In this document: positions 12,661 through 26,111 of the stretch, one piece after another
Numbering within the stretch: the stretch's first letter is position 1
Layout: each line of letters opens with the position of its first letter
DNA from: Bryum argenteum
Taxonomy: Eukaryota; Streptophyta; Bryopsida; Bryales; Bryaceae
Direction of reading: 5' to 3'
Assembly: GCA_037043015.1 (NCBI GenBank)
Contig: CM073323.1
Coordinates: forward strand, 8,184,001-8,248,000
DNA: 64,000 nt
Program-made: the position numbers and the translations under genes
Notes under the pieces: model-generated
What the model saw: only the letters and a program-made list of their open reading frames with translations
What the model was told of the DNA's origin: nothing
Databases searched by the model: none

Positions 12661-13918
12661 TTTGAAGATAAGGCAAGGGGTTCAAGGGGTGTAGATTTGG
12701 ACCCCTTTTTCTTTGTAATTATTTTGGCAGTTTTCACCCCTTGCAAGGCTATTATTTAAGCCAAGAAATTTTTTGATGAATCCTTTTTGTACAAGATTGT
12801 TGTTGAGATGAGGCTTGAACTTTGTAGTTGGTAGATTTTTCATTGCAATATGTTTGTTGATAGCATTTTCACCTAAAAGTGAGAATGCTGAAATTCCGTG
12901 ATCTTTTTTGAGTACCAATATGTTACAATCTCGCAATCTATGAGGCCTCATGACTCCAAATTTGATCCACATGACCTACAAGTATACTAGTAGTGTAGTT
13001 TCCCTTCTTCCGTTCACTTTCTACTTTGAGTTTCAACAAGGAGGCATTGAATGTGCTTCTCCTTAATAAGGCACTCTTTAGTCTTTACCCTTCATTTTTT
13101 ACCTATGAATGAAGAAAATTTGTTTATTTATATTGCTTACTCTACTTTGGCATCAGTAGAGTTGTGGTTTTTTATTAGTTTGCAATGCACTTACTAATCC
13201 ACCACTTCTCTATGGATTTTAAAATATTTAGATACAAGGGTTTCATACACATGTTCTTGTTATTCTTGCTACTTTTGTGTTTGGAAGTTTGAGTTGGGGT
13301 TTTTGTGCTTTATTGTGGGGTTTCTAAGCTACCAAGTGTAGGAACAATATGTACTAGCATGCCACTTACGATTTATGAATAGAAAATTGAATACAACTTA
13401 AAGTATGTCATTTTAATACTTCTTGAATTAATTTTTAATTTTTGAGAAGTAAATCTTGTAGGTGTTTTTTCACGAAGTATAGAATTCACCAGAAGTCAAG
13501 TATATATGGACTTTAAGGGATCACAAAATAGTCCATGTGTGGAAATAGGGAGTCATGAAGGGCAAAATAGGCCATTGTGGAATAAAAAGTTGATTTTCTA
13601 ATTACTTGAACCAATTTAAAGCATTACTTCACAATCATTTGGAAGTTGCTATCGAGATGCACCCCCTACACAATAGAAATCAATGCTAAGTCTTTCCAAA
13701 ACGGCTCGATTTTCAGATTACCAAGTTGATTGGGGAGTGGCCAAGTGAGTTAATTTTGGAAAATGTTCAACGTATTTGAATTATTGAGCCAATTGAAATC
13801 ATTACTTTTGGATTGAGAATGATTTAATTAGTTATGAATTTTTGAAGTGGAACCACACGTGTATCCAAAACTACTCAACCTAAAATGTACACCTTGGGTT
13901 CATCAAAATTGAAGTTGG

Positions 13919-14051
13919 AAGCTATAATGTACCTTTTGTTTAAATAGGTCTAGTAAGCTATAATGTACCTCTTGTTTGAATAGGTCTAGTAAGCTATAAT
14001 GTACCTTTTGTTTGAATAGGTCTAGTAAGCTATAATGTACCTTTTGTTTGA
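13919..14051. repeat. 36-bp tandem repeat, about 3.7 copies
   Basis: The unit aagctataatgtacctttt plus tgtttgaataggtctagt repeats at 13919, 13955, 13991 and (partial) 14027, with only one or two substitutions per copy. Confidence 0.92.
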
Positions 14052-15256
14052 GGTGTTGCATGGGTTTTGAGCCACGTACCATAATGTGACTTCATTTTGA
14101 ATGGTCCAATTGTATTGTTACATTGGTGAAAAGAAATTTTGCAAATGGAGTTGGAACTATGTAACAAATGCAAGGAAGCTCCATGCAATCCGAGCAACCA
14201 TAAAGAGGTGCAATAACAAGAAAGTTGCGTTGTTGGGCTTACCATGCCCCTTGTCACGTGCTCTGTTGCCTCGGCGCTACGGCATGTTGGGCTCTAGCTT
14301 TCCAAGCTCCCCAGCTTGCATGCCAAATCTAGTTTGCTAAGGCAATTTGGTGTGTGAAGATGCCCTTACTACCAGAGGTTTATAACTTGCAGTTGAGTGC
14401 CCATCAAGCAACTAACACATCCTTGCTTTCCCCTTACTCATCACAAAAGCTACTCTTTTGTTAACTCAACATGTCCATTATCAATTCTACCCTTGAAAAA
14501 AGCTACAGATACAAACACAATTAAGAATTTCAAAAATATCTAAAATAAAAAAACTGAAATGCCCTTCACCTCAAAGGGCCACGAAGGACAAGAAAACATA
14601 CTCTTGTTATTTCAAAGCCCAAAACCATTCCACTTCTCCAATTGCTCTTTGAGACATTTCTCTTTACCCTACTTAACCCCTAAAGATCCTTGGGTGTTTT
14701 TGGGAGCTTGAAACCTCAAAACTCCAATTCTCTACCTCTATGCACTTCAAGGGGTGCGAAACAATTTTTTTATTCTTTTTTTAACTTCCAACCTTAAGAT
14801 CTTATACCTAAGCCAATTTTCAATATCTGATTTAAAAATTGACCGTTGGATGTTTACCATTTGAGAGATCATAACATTCAAAGTTTGTCTACAACTTTTT
14901 TTTGGGCATTGTTGAGATTATTTTTGACACTTTTGGAGGCTGCCCTTGTAAAATTGGTACTCTTTGTGACTTGGGGCCCTTTGGAACTTTAGTAGTGATT
15001 TGGCCATGAACATGTTTCCAAAAAAAAATCTCAAAAAAGTACTAAATTTAAACTGCCCCAGTTCAGCTCGCAAACCAAGAATTGTTGTAGAAGACTCAAA
15101 AATTGGAATTTGGCTTTGCAAATTTTACCACATACACTTTGCAGTATAGGGAGCACCCATTAAAAAATTTAGGCAAAAATATTACTTTTAAACTATTCAT
15201 CTAGGCTGCCCAAAATAGCAAAAGCCCGATTTGGTCCTCTTGGATCTTTAGGGGTT

Positions 15257-15497
15257 AATAGATGTTCAATCATATCATTGTTCCCAAGCCTTTTTGGATC
15301 TACAATCATGCCTAACTCATTCACAATGTTTGTAACTTAATAGATGTTCAATCATATCATTGTTCCCAAGCCTTTTTGAATCTACAATCATGCCTAACTC
15401 ATTCACAATATTTGTAACTTAATAGATGTTCAATCATATCATTGTTCCCAAGCCTTTTTGGATCTACAATGCCTAATTCATTCACAATATTTGTAAA
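15257..15497. repeat. 82-bp tandem repeat, 3 copies
   Basis: Units start at 15257, 15339 and 15421, each with aatagatgttcaatcatatc. The third lacks four bases (atca) and ends early. Near identity between units implies recent amplification. Confidence 0.93.
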
Positions 15498-15835
15498 TGC
15501 TAGAAAATTTGTATGTCGTCAGAAGTGCATGATTTTCACAAATATGAGTTTAAAACCTTAGAGAACGAGTTTTGAGTACCATAAAGTATTCCGATCCCTA
15601 GTTCAATCCACAATCCAAGCTCCCATCGCCTGTCCAAGAATACAGAAATAGCAAAAGAAAGATTGGTAACTTTTGCATTAAAAATGTAAAACTTGCCAAT
15701 TCGATCAAAAATATAAAAATAATCAAGGGAACACAAGGTCCAGGCCAATTGGTGCGGATACCGAAGCAAAGTCTAATACAGTTGCACGGTGCCTGGGTCT
15801 GGAATGCAAGTTCGATGCGCATTCATCTAGCACTG

Positions 15836-18825
15836 TCATTGCAAAGCCTCTTCATCAATCGGTTCAGGTGCAATATCACTAGACCCGCGCCGCGCGTGAC
15901 CAGCAGGAGCACTAGAGGAAGCAATCCCCGACGTTTTCGCAACAGGCAAAGACCCATAATAAGTATCCTCGCGCAATCCAGCCATGGAGAGAGTATTGTT
16001 GTTGTGGTTGTGGCGCCAGGAACCGAAGAGAGCCTCGTTCCAGGAAGAGTGCGAGGAGGTTCGCATGGCGAGCGACTCCCCGAAATTCTCCTCTCGTACC
16101 ACTTTGTGTGGATTCTCGAGTGCTTTCAGTACGTGCCGCATGCTTGGCCGCTTGTGAGGCTTGCTGTGCAGACACGCTCGCGCTATGATCGCCATCGCCC
16201 AGACCTCTTCGAGCAGATCCTCGTCCACTATCAGTGATGGGTCTACTAGCTTTGGGAGGGATTCTTTGTCGTGGACGCTGATTAGAGGGAGCGCCCATTC
16301 TAACCAGGCTTCGCTCCGCGCGTCGGGGGTTGACCCACTTATGCCCAACTTCCCGGAAACGAGCTCCAGTAGCACTTTCCCAAAGTTGTACACATCCGAA
16401 CTTGTCGATACCGCAGCACCTGCAGTCGTCACCGATACGCATATCAGCACATTGCAGTGAGCAAACCATGTCGGATCATTGGCAATAAGGAAGCAGAACG
16501 AGCGAGGTCTCACCTGAATCTCCTTGATCTGATGATCTGCTCCAAGCGCATCCACAGGTCATGTTGAAAAAGGCACACTGTCAGTGAAAAAATTCGATGC
16601 GAAAGAACGAATGTGATGAGATTAACAGGGATTCAGTTTCGTGGACTTACTGTGACAAGCCGAGCAAACGGGTGATGCGGCTGGGATGTGAGTCTCCGTC
16701 TTGGACCCTTGCATCACTCAAACTCCCAAGTCGGACCTCGAATTTGTCATCCAGAAGAATGCTGCTCGCCTTCACATCTCTGCGCAAACAATGGAACACC
16801 AGCCATTTCAATATCGGAGACGAGTTCTGTGGAGGATTCTCTTGGGAAGAGTTGTGTGGATTCACTGTACCTGTGGACAATGGGTGGGGAGCATTCGGAG
16901 TGCAGATACGAGAGCGCTTCGGCGACGCCGATGGCGATTTTGAGGCGCGTGATCCAGTCCAAGCTTTGTAAGACATCCTCACAAGGTCCGGGGCTGCCTT
17001 TCTGATGCAACGCAGAAGCCAAGTCGCCGTTCGGGGTATACTTGTACACTAAGAACTTCTCGTCGTCGCCGTCAAGGCAATGCCCGAGCAACAGCACCAG
17101 CCTGGTGTGCGAAGCGCGTCCCAGCACTTCGAGCTCCTGCAGATACGTCTCCATCTTCACTTTCGTGAGGTCGATCCTCTTGACGGCCACCATGGCACCG
17201 CTTTCGAGGAGTCCTTTATACAAATCTCCGGAATGGCCATTCGAAATTAGGTTGGTGAGGGAGAAGTTCTTTGTGGCTTGCTGCAGTTGAGCGTACGAGA
17301 AAACCTCGCCCATTCGGCTCGTGGGCAGCGCGGGCGGAGTAACTCGATTGCTTCCACCTCGAACGCTCCCACTAAGGCTGCCGTTCGTCCTCCCTGAGCC
17401 ACGATTCTTGCGGGAGACGCAGCGATGAATGCAGTAGACTAATGAGGCGATGATGAACAGCAAGCCTACACCGCCGAGAACACCCGAGAGAATGGGCACC
17501 AAATGCTTGGATTTCATCGTCTCGTTCGGACGAGACGATTCGGCGGGTTGCGTATCGGGAGTGGTGACGGGAGGAGTGGCGGGCGCGTCGAACACCACAT
17601 TCTTTCTGGCATAGAATCTCAAGCAGGTGCGTAACGCGTGCTGTCCTGGCGCCTTACTCAGGCAATTCTTCTTCGTCACTGTCCTCGACAGAAGCCCCAG
17701 CGGCACGCTCCCATTGAAGAAGTTGTAGGACACATTCAGGACTTGAAGGCTTGCCACTCCTACGAGCTCCTCCAGGACCGGCCCGTAGAAGTAGTTGTGC
17801 GCAACATCAACCGTGGCCAGCACCTGCAAACTCGCCAACCCCAAAGGCAACAATCCCGTCACCCTATTACTCGACACGTCGAGCGTTACGAGATTCCGCA
17901 GCTGCCCTATGGTCTCCGGAAGGGCTCCTCGCACTATATTCTCGCGAATGTTGAGCGCAATCAGCTTCGTGCAATTCGCAATCGTCGCAGGAAACGCCCC
18001 AGAGAAATTGTTCGTTGCCAGAGACAAAAACATGAGATTACTCATCTTCCCAACTTCACCTGAAATTGGACCGGAGATGTTATTATGCGACAAGTCCAAT
18101 TGCGTCAAGGAAGCCAAACTCCCGACCTCCGGTGGAAGCACGCCCGTGAGCTCATTGTGGGACGCAATGAAGAATTGCGAGTTTCTCAGATTACCTACTG
18201 AAGAGGGCAACTGCCCCGTGAGATTGTTGTACGAGAGGTCTACATTCACTAACGATGTGGCATTGAAGAGAGAATCAGGGATAGAGCGCGACAGCCTGTT
18301 GAAAGAAAGGTTTAGGGTAGTGAGGTTACGTAAGTTGCCAATGGTGGCAGGGATGTCACCCGTGATGTTGTTCCTTGCGAGTGACAGGAACGTGAGGTTA
18401 ACCAAATTGCCGAGCGTCCAAGGTATGGATCCGAAGAGACCACAATCAGTGAGGTCCAGCACCTGGAGCGCACCGAGGCTTGTGAAAAACCAGTCAGGGA
18501 TAGAGCGCCCAAGTGCGAAACCTGAAGCGTTAAGCTCCCGGAGCGCGACAAGCGCCCGGAAGCCATCAAGCGGGACGTCGCCCGTATTCCTGTCGAGCAC
18601 TCGCGGAAGCTGACTGAGCTTGATAGTTTCAACGTGGTCCGAGCTTTTACTACATTGCACTCCCTGCCACCGAGTACACGGATCCTCCAGCGGCGGCCAC
18701 GAGCTTGTGTGCACTTGCAACGCCCGCTGCAGCTGCTGCATTGCCTGCGCCTCGCTGGGCACCAAAAGCGCCACGACCACCCTCACCTGGAACGCGGCCA
18801 GAGCTAAAACGACCCACCTGCACAT
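15836..18825 (-). CDS. LRR receptor-like pseudokinase (At2g16250 type), 4 exons
   Basis: Exons on the minus strand: 18825-16871, 16779-16651, 16536-16514 (23 nt) and 16419-15836; 2691 nt, 896 aa. Signal peptide about 1-28, LRR N-cap with WPPLEDPC (43-50), about ten LRRs to residue 380, single membrane helix about 442-470, cytoplasmic kinase-like domain about 515-790, Ser/Gly-rich tail. The VAVKR lysine (about 549) and the catalytic HRD are present; HRD is split by intron 1. The glycine loop is degenerate (NGHSGDL) and DFG is replaced by LGS in FEVRLGSLSD, so phosphotransfer is doubtful. The same change is a feature of the remembered Arabidopsis relative, so this is a conserved pseudokinase, not local decay. 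Likely a plasma-membrane receptor; ligand unknown. An in-frame TGA about 40 nt upstream supports the ATG. Confidence 0.92.
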
Positions 18826-19913
18826 TGTGGCGGATTCAATCCTGTCTGCTTGACCTTGCCATCAATCGATCCGAAAAACCTAAACACCCGCCTCCCTCAG
18901 CAGCTACTTCTTCCTCTCGCCAGGCTGCTGCCTGTTTCTACAACCCAACCGTCTGCCTCCGCCGCCGTCGCATCCATACTGATCGCGAACCATTCGCATC
19001 CATATCATTCTCCTGTTCTCAACCGCTCAGTACCCGTGGACTCGCCAAATCAGTACTCCCAATGCCAGCGTTCTGATTGCGCCCTCTGGAAGAAGACGAC
19101 ATGGCGTCCACCCTGCAAGACACCAAGTGGCGTTACAATCGTACTCACAAACCACTAGCTATCTAGCTATCTATCGACTTCAAACACTCACGGACTAAAA
19201 ACCATCACCGGAACGTACACAGCAACCTTATCTGTCCCAAAATCGGACCTTCGACCCTGCTCACCTTCCCAATTCAAAACCTCGAAACCTCGACGACGGC
19301 GAGTCAAAGAGCACATGTGTGAGCATGTGCGAGCGGAGTGTGCGCCATTAACTTAGTTCCCCCGGGGGCGCATGGCCCATGATACAAACGCCCCCTGTCA
19401 GAGCGAGCAAGAATGTGTATCGATCAGAAAAGTTCGGGGTAAGTTAGCCTCGAACTACGCTCGATCGGTGCGAGGAGAGGTTGGAATGGTCCAGGGGAGT
19501 GCAAACAAGAGGTAGCAGGGGGAAGTGTCAGGTGCGAGAGGGCGAGCAGTAAAGAGCGAGCAGAAGAGAGTTGTGAGTGAGCCCCTGGTGAGCAGAGGTG
19601 GTGCAGGAGGCAGGCGACGCGAGCACCGTGCCATCAATGCCATTTAAGGCCTCCAAAACCGCGCCCCATTTGCAGGGACATGGTTGTGGGTTGTTGTTTT
19701 TTTCCCAATACAAATTTAGACTTGCCTGGGCTGGGCTGTGTACGTTTAGTTGATCAGAATCAGAGTCCTTCATCCGTGAGAAGTCTTCACCAAATCCGCC
19801 CAATCGTATATTGTTGTTGCTCGGCAGTCGGCACTTGACCAGTCTCTCCGTCTCCCGCTTACATACAGTCCTCATTGCCAGTTTAAATTTTCACAACTTC
19901 CGGGCATGACTTC
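18826..19913. other. 5' flank of the LRR receptor gene
   Basis: GC-richer than the surrounding repeats, with CT-rich and serine/arginine-like chance frames but no supported gene. It is probably the promoter and 5' UTR of the minus-strand receptor gene. Confidence 0.5.
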
Positions 19914-19916
19914 TTA

Positions 19917-20434
19917 GAGCATCCTCAATGGACACTGAATAAGCTCCCTCTAAACCAAATTCTATCTTTTGACTGATTTAAAATTAGAAATTAAAATGAT
20001 CATCATTAGAAGCGCATGTAAATAAACGTGAGATATTTCTCAAGAATTTTTTTTTGGTGAAATTGGAACGTAGGTGAAATCCCTCATTGAAAATACCACA
20101 TTTTCAAATTTTAGAGAGAGTGCACCAAATCTTGCTTAAAAATTAGGTGACCCCCCCTTATTCCCTCTATATTTCTAAAATTTAGAGGGAGCGTGTGAGG
20201 ATCTTCCCATTTTTAAGCAAGATTTGGTGCACTCCCTCTAAATTTTGAAAATGTGATGTTTTCAATGAGGGATTTCACCTACGTCCCAATTTCACAAATT
20301 TTTTTTCTTGAAAAATATCTCACGTTAATTTACATGCGCTTCTAACGATGGTAATTTTAATTTCTAATTTTAAATCAGTCAAAAGATAGAATTTGGTTTG
20401 GAGGGAGTGTATTCCGTGTCCATTGAGGATGCCC
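19917..20434. mobile_element. 518-bp PIF/Harbinger-like (Tourist-type) MITE
   Basis: Two arms of about 230 bp are near-perfect inverted repeats, for example tctatcttttgactgattta near 19962 against its complement near 20373. Outer termini read gagcatcctcaatggacac and, on the other strand, gggcatcctcaatggacac. The element is flanked by TTA on both sides (19914-19916 and 20435-20437). TTA duplication and a GGGCATC-type end are hallmarks of PIF/Harbinger MITEs. No ORF inside. The long arms would form a strong hairpin if transcribed. Confidence 0.9.
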
Positions 20435-20437
20435 TTA

Positions 20438-22730
20438 GGGCACCTCCACCCCCAGCGGCCGGGAAGAGTCCAAGGCTTGTATTATGAAAATGGTCTAATA
20501 GTCTAATATTGAAACTCTAGGAAAAAAATTCAACAAACTTATATGAAACTTTCACGTTCACACTAAAAATAACAAAAAATAGCCTACAAAGATGAGTAAA
20601 ATCACCTATTGAATATGGGGATTGTAGGATATTAGCGAGAAAATTCTCAAATTTCTCCCCGGACGATGCTCCATTCATGCACTTTGAAGAGACACTCTTT
20701 GGGTCTTTTCATAACATATGAAGCTTTTGTGTCCCACCCTAAACTGTGGATGAATGAAAAGTTAAGTTTAGTTGAGCTAATGGTCTCAAAGAAAAAGCAT
20801 GAGTCACACCTTTTCATAAACCAACATGTAGACGATTTACTCTCTATTATATGCATCAAATGAAGAAAAGAATATTTTCTCTCTTAATAAAGAATAGGCC
20901 ACTTTTGTGTGGTTTTATTCTATTTAAGGCATCTTTTCACAAACTAAGGTGAGACGTTAGTGACCCCTTATTATTAAAACAATTTGATTGGATGTTGCCA
21001 CATCCGAAATTTACATCAGCGATGAAAAATAAATGCCTTGACCATACACCACGACAAACTTGCATTAATGGTGAAAGGTTTCTTTGCGATGAAATGCGAA
21101 ATCGTCATTTTGTCTAAATTGAGTACAACAATTTAGAAGATCTTGGCACATAAGCTCATACGTGCCTTTGTGCATTCAGGCGGTTTGATTTGAATTGTAA
21201 GTGCATGAGATCCAAGTAAGACATATTAAGAAGACAGTGGAATTGAAGGACCTTTGCCACTCAGAGTTTAACAGGTTAGGACAATGCCACTTTCTTGTCG
21301 CTTCCTCCCATCTATTAGTGAGGAGTTGTCCAACCGTGGGATTCGTGACGCGTGGAGGAATGCATGAAGGAAGAAAGTCTTTTCTCTTTGAAGTCCCGCC
21401 CCATCTCACAAGTCCAATGAAAAACTTGAGTTTGTATTCATACAATGACCAGATTGTAAAGTACATGGAGATAAAGAGAGAAGCATTACAATATAAAAAA
21501 GGTCACATTGGACACTTTGTGCAATGAGAATGGTTCAACTATTGAACATTTTCTAAACAAATCACGCTCATGGCACATTCAACCAACTTTCAAATGGAAA
21601 CAAGGAAGATTTTTCATTGTTATTATTTGCCTTGAAATAATACTTTATCGTTGATACCAAACAACAAAGTATGTCTATTCTCACAAAGGCTTCTCTTACA
21701 ACAAAACCCTTCCGAAGAATTTCACATTTCATTCATTTGCATTGAAATACATATTTTGAACCTTTTAAAAACTAAAAATAATCAATACTTGCATCAGGTT
21801 AGACCCATGATGTTCGCTAACAATATGTACACTTCATGTACTCCAAAATAAGTAATTCTTTTGCTCAAGAACTTGTGCTTAAACTCAATGTCTCAATTTG
21901 ACATAAAAATTTCAACTTGAAGGCTTCCTCTATCTAGTACAAAACTATTTTAAATCTGATGCAATAGTCATGACATTTTATTAAAAATTTAGACAAAGAA
22001 ATTACTTTTAGCCTACCTGAAATTGCAGAAACCCATTTCGAGCTTCAAGGAAGGTTAGGGGTTAACCAACAATCTCTCAAATTCATTGTAAGCTAATTCA
22101 CAATTATTAATCTTATTTCTAGATATATTTCTGGATGTAAAATCCTTACATGTACACTATAAGAACATATTCTCATTTACTTACATATTCACTTCGATAG
22201 TATATAGTACCGACTTTGTATTATGAACCAACAATTCCTTCTGAAAATGTCTCAACAACAACTAAAGCAACATTGAATGAAAAGGACCTAGTCACTGATG
22301 TGGACTACACATTCTGAATCATAAAATCAGACAGTCCAGTTGTAAGAATAAGAATGATGTTGCACTAATCTTTCATGTAAAAGCATTTGTTCTAATGAAA
22401 ATTTCATTAGCACTTTTGACATATGCATTTTTATGTATAAAAACAAGTTGCAGCATTTTCAAAAAAACAAACAGATAAGTTACTTTGTAGGTCTTACTAG
22501 TAGAATCATAAACTGGAACTGCAGTCAGTGATCTATATTCTGTACAGACAAGGCACTCAAGAGAAAATAACAACCTTCGCCAAAAAGAATCCAATCAGAT
22601 CAGACCCCCAAATAATGAGTCAACTAGCCACTTGACTAGTAAGTTACTAGTATTTCAAGTGAATGTGGAAGTAAAAACTAATTTTCTATGTTCGGGAGGT
22701 TTTACTACTACCAAGTGGTGGGTTCAATCC
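20438..22730. other. Intergenic, AT-rich, no gene seen
   Basis: No frame over 110 codons and no recognisable protein. Short frames at 20666-20863 and 21201-21527 have no family resemblance I can name. Confidence 0.55.
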
Positions 22731-22734
22731 GGGT

Positions 22735-24641
22735 TTGAGATGTAAGGCCCTCTCTCAGTTGCATGTGGCCCTCTTTCTCTGTCTAACCACTCCTCTTTTT
22801 CCTCCGACCGCTCTCGCGCTTATCGACCCATCTGCCCGATGGCGTCCGATAACCATTTGTCCGCCGATGTATGGACTAGAAGCCCAAAACCTCGATAAGA
22901 CCTTATTGGCCGTGAACTGGATAACCACAACGATAAGCGTTTATGTGGGACCCATAGTATTAGGCTCCTCTAGTCTTGCGCCATCCGAGATCCCATCCGC
23001 TTCTTATCCTAGTCAAGGTTGTCGGATTCATCCGACCATACGTCCGTCCACATCTTCTCATCCTACGCATATGGGACACATTGGCCATTGTTACTAACGA
23101 TGGGGCTTAATTTGAGAGGAGTCTTTTTGGTGAGAAGACATGCAGAGAGTAGAGAGTTCGCGTTGTAGATGGGGTATTGACTTGAAATAACATGCGATAG
23201 AATGAGGAAGATGGGAGGTATATAGGCTTGGAAATGATGCATGCAAATGGATATGATGGCACATGAAGGTGATGGCGGCATGTACGTAGGGGAGGTGGCG
23301 CTACGTAGTTGGTAACAATCGTGGAGGCCCTCCCTAAAATTGTAGGGTTTAATATGGAGATGGTGAAGTCGGCAAGTTCAAGCTCTTCTAGTTTCGTGTG
23401 CAAATCCCCTCCTATACGCTCCCATTATCCAATGCGTTGTGGATTTGCGAGCTTAGTTTCCTCGAACTCGTTGTTGTTGTTCTTCTCCGACTCGCATTTG
23501 AGGTAAGAATGTCGATCCTGTAATTCCTATGAAGAGTTGGAGCATTTAGTCGTTGCGATAGTCTAAATTCCGCCACTGTCACTTTGATTGTTGAATTACA
23601 TCTTGTATTTCTCGTTTGTCGATAATGGGTGATGTGGGGTGTATGTACTTCTACACGATAGAGCACGTCCCCCTTGGGATTTATCAAAACCGCAACCCAT
23701 TTACTCTGTTGGAATTTAGAGATGTCGTATTGTGGATTTGCGGACTTCGAAGTCCCTCACTTGATGCCAACTTGTGTTCAAAGGCTATCTTATCGGAGGA
23801 GTGGAAGAAACAAGTTTTGAATGAATTTCAAGATGACATTGCCAATACTCGAGAATCTGTAGTTTTCCATAAATCACTAAAAGCGTTGAACTCTCCGCTA
23901 CAATAGTGGTGTTGGAGGATCCTCAACCACCATATTCTTGCATGAGGCCGGAGAATTGCAACATTTAAACCGATAGGCTACTTAATTGGGCTAAAGAGCC
24001 AATCTTGTGTTACAAGGCCAAAGAGCATACACTCAATGGGATTCTCCAGAAGATGGGTAAAGGATAACCACGCGATTTAGAGCTACATATAAGAGACTCC
24101 CAATCTGATGTGGGCAAATCTATTGGAATTTGTGTATCAAGACATACTGACCAACACTATAGGGGAGATGGTACTTGTCATGTCATTCCAATACAAATCC
24201 CATTACTAGAGGGTCTTCATAATATAAGACCACGCTACATGGCATATCGACTCGGCCACAACTAATAGCCAATGTGACGATCGAGCATAGAACTTTGCGT
24301 TTATCATGAATATGGCGTGGGCGTTGGTGGGAGGTGTAAAACCCGTAACACCTCTATCGAGGACTAGGACGCTGCCGGTGACTCGACAAAAATTTCTCCA
24401 GGAATGTGGGTACTTGATGATGGTGGGATTCTAGGAGCACTTGCTAATCTGCGGTAGGCGACCTCCCCTCTCAGATACTTATTTTCGAGACCATGACTAG
24501 CGGGAGGAAAGCTTGGTTGTGATTAGTGCAAGCTCTGTACACCCACATACACCAACCCTCTATATACAAATATTTACATTCCAAAATGGCATATTACTAT
24601 AAAGTTCAAAAAGAAGAAACACGCCTTAAACAATAAAATTT

Positions 24642-24679
<38 letters not shown>
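22735..24679 (+). other. Candidate poly(A)-tailed retrocopy, source unknown
   Basis: An AATAAA at 24632-24637 is followed, after six bases, by 36 consecutive A residues (24644-24679). This is the arrangement of a cleaved and polyadenylated transcript copied into DNA. Upstream on the same strand lie two unrecognised frames: 22735-23097 (120 aa, hydrophobic start) and 23616-23906 (96 aa, with EEWKKQVLNEFQDDI). The 5' limit is a guess and I saw no clear flanking duplication. It could equally be a chance A tract next to a signal. Confidence 0.35.
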
Positions 24680-24682
<3 letters not shown>

Positions 24683-26111
24683 ATGATTTGCATATGCATA
24701 ACATGTTTCCTTAATTAATACTCGTCAATTGTTAAATTTTTTTAATAAAAAATCGCATTTTTGAAAACCAAGACTGAACCAAAGACCAACATTATGTACC
24801 ATAGTTGTTCAACATAGTAAGGTAGAATGGTTTGTACCTACCTTTTTTTCCTATTTAATTGGAAGCACCCCTCAAGTTAGTGGGATGTGGCCAAGCTCAT
24901 GGCTATTAATGAGACTGCATGAATCAGTGGATTACCATTCTATTGATGATACATATGCCTAATATCTGACACTGGAGGATCGCACTTTGGATGTGTCATT
25001 GCTCTTTATGTGGTGTCGTAAGTTAACGCAAGATGATTGGCCTACATGACGTCGGGTCGGGTCGTCGAGTGAAAAGCTGATTTTTTCGGTCGAGGGTCAT
25101 GAAATCGTAGGCGGTAAATTTGGTCCGTATGGTTTTGAACTATAGCGTAGCCATTGGTCAAATATTTGGATGGCAAAAGCAACTTAGTTTGTCGTGGGAT
25201 GAATTTTATTTTTTTTGAAATTTATGCGACACAATTGAATGTATGTTTTGGTTTTCAACTATAGAATTAGTTTGTGGAATCTTTCAATCTTTGACATAAA
25301 TTCTTACGCCAACTTATAACTTTTTCACTACACGATAATCTAAGGTTGGGATTTAACAAACAATAGGGGTTATTATATTCCAAATCTCGTGGCCACACTT
25401 TGTACAAAAGCATTTTCCAGATGCATATCATAAGAGGTTGAATATAGGTAGTCCACATTTGTCAAAGTTAAAAACTAACATGCCTTACATTATCGCCCAA
25501 CTCGACGGAAATTAAATTAAATTCAATTTTGTCAAAATATTCAGAGATTTTTAAAAATACTTAAATAAACCATATTGGTATTCGAAAACACACGGAATTT
25601 GAACTTTTGAATTAAAAATCTCAAATTCTATTAATTATTTGACAACAAGATGTCGAACTTGCCTATCACTTACAGTATAAATATGACATTGGTATTCACA
25701 ACAATTTCATCATTAAATGATTATTACATTATCTGGTTCAACAAAATAAAATTCAAATTCCAAAGATGGTCATGATTTTAGTGGCTATGCATGTAAGGAA
25801 AAAATTTGAAGTCCACATTAGCCTGACATGCCTCGTTATCAACTCAAATATGAGTCCTGTGCGTATGGACATAACGAAATTCCTCAGACAGGCTCACGTT
25901 CTAAATTTATTTTGCTTTTGCGGTAGCTTTTATTAACGACCCAGGACGAGGTTCCATCTCAAAAATGGGCATATGGACAAAAAGCAAAAAAAGATGGAAA
26001 AAACCGAAAGTAGTATGTGTCATTTATTGTAATATGACTTGTACCGTGAAGCCAACCCATCATCTTGTCTTGTCAATTACATGGCCATCAAGATCTTTTA
26101 AATTTTTGAGA

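Larger units (their letters stand above)
11881..15835. other. Intergenic, repeat-rich, no gene seen
   Basis: AT-rich DNA between two convergent genes. It contains a dispersed repeat shared with 52.4-52.8 kb (12160-12660), a 36-bp tandem repeat (13919-14051) and an 82-bp tandem repeat (15257-15497). Open frames here are short and featureless. Confidence 0.6.

Noticed and set aside
17795-18613. 272-codon plus-strand ORF
   Set aside because: Shadow frame antisense to the long first exon of the LRR receptor gene.
19550-19590. miR156-like cagaagagagt
   Set aside because: Only 11 bases match and no hairpin surrounds it.
22735-23097. 120-codon ORF with hydrophobic N-terminus
   Set aside because: No family resemblance and composition unlike nearby genes; kept only as part of the retrocopy candidate.
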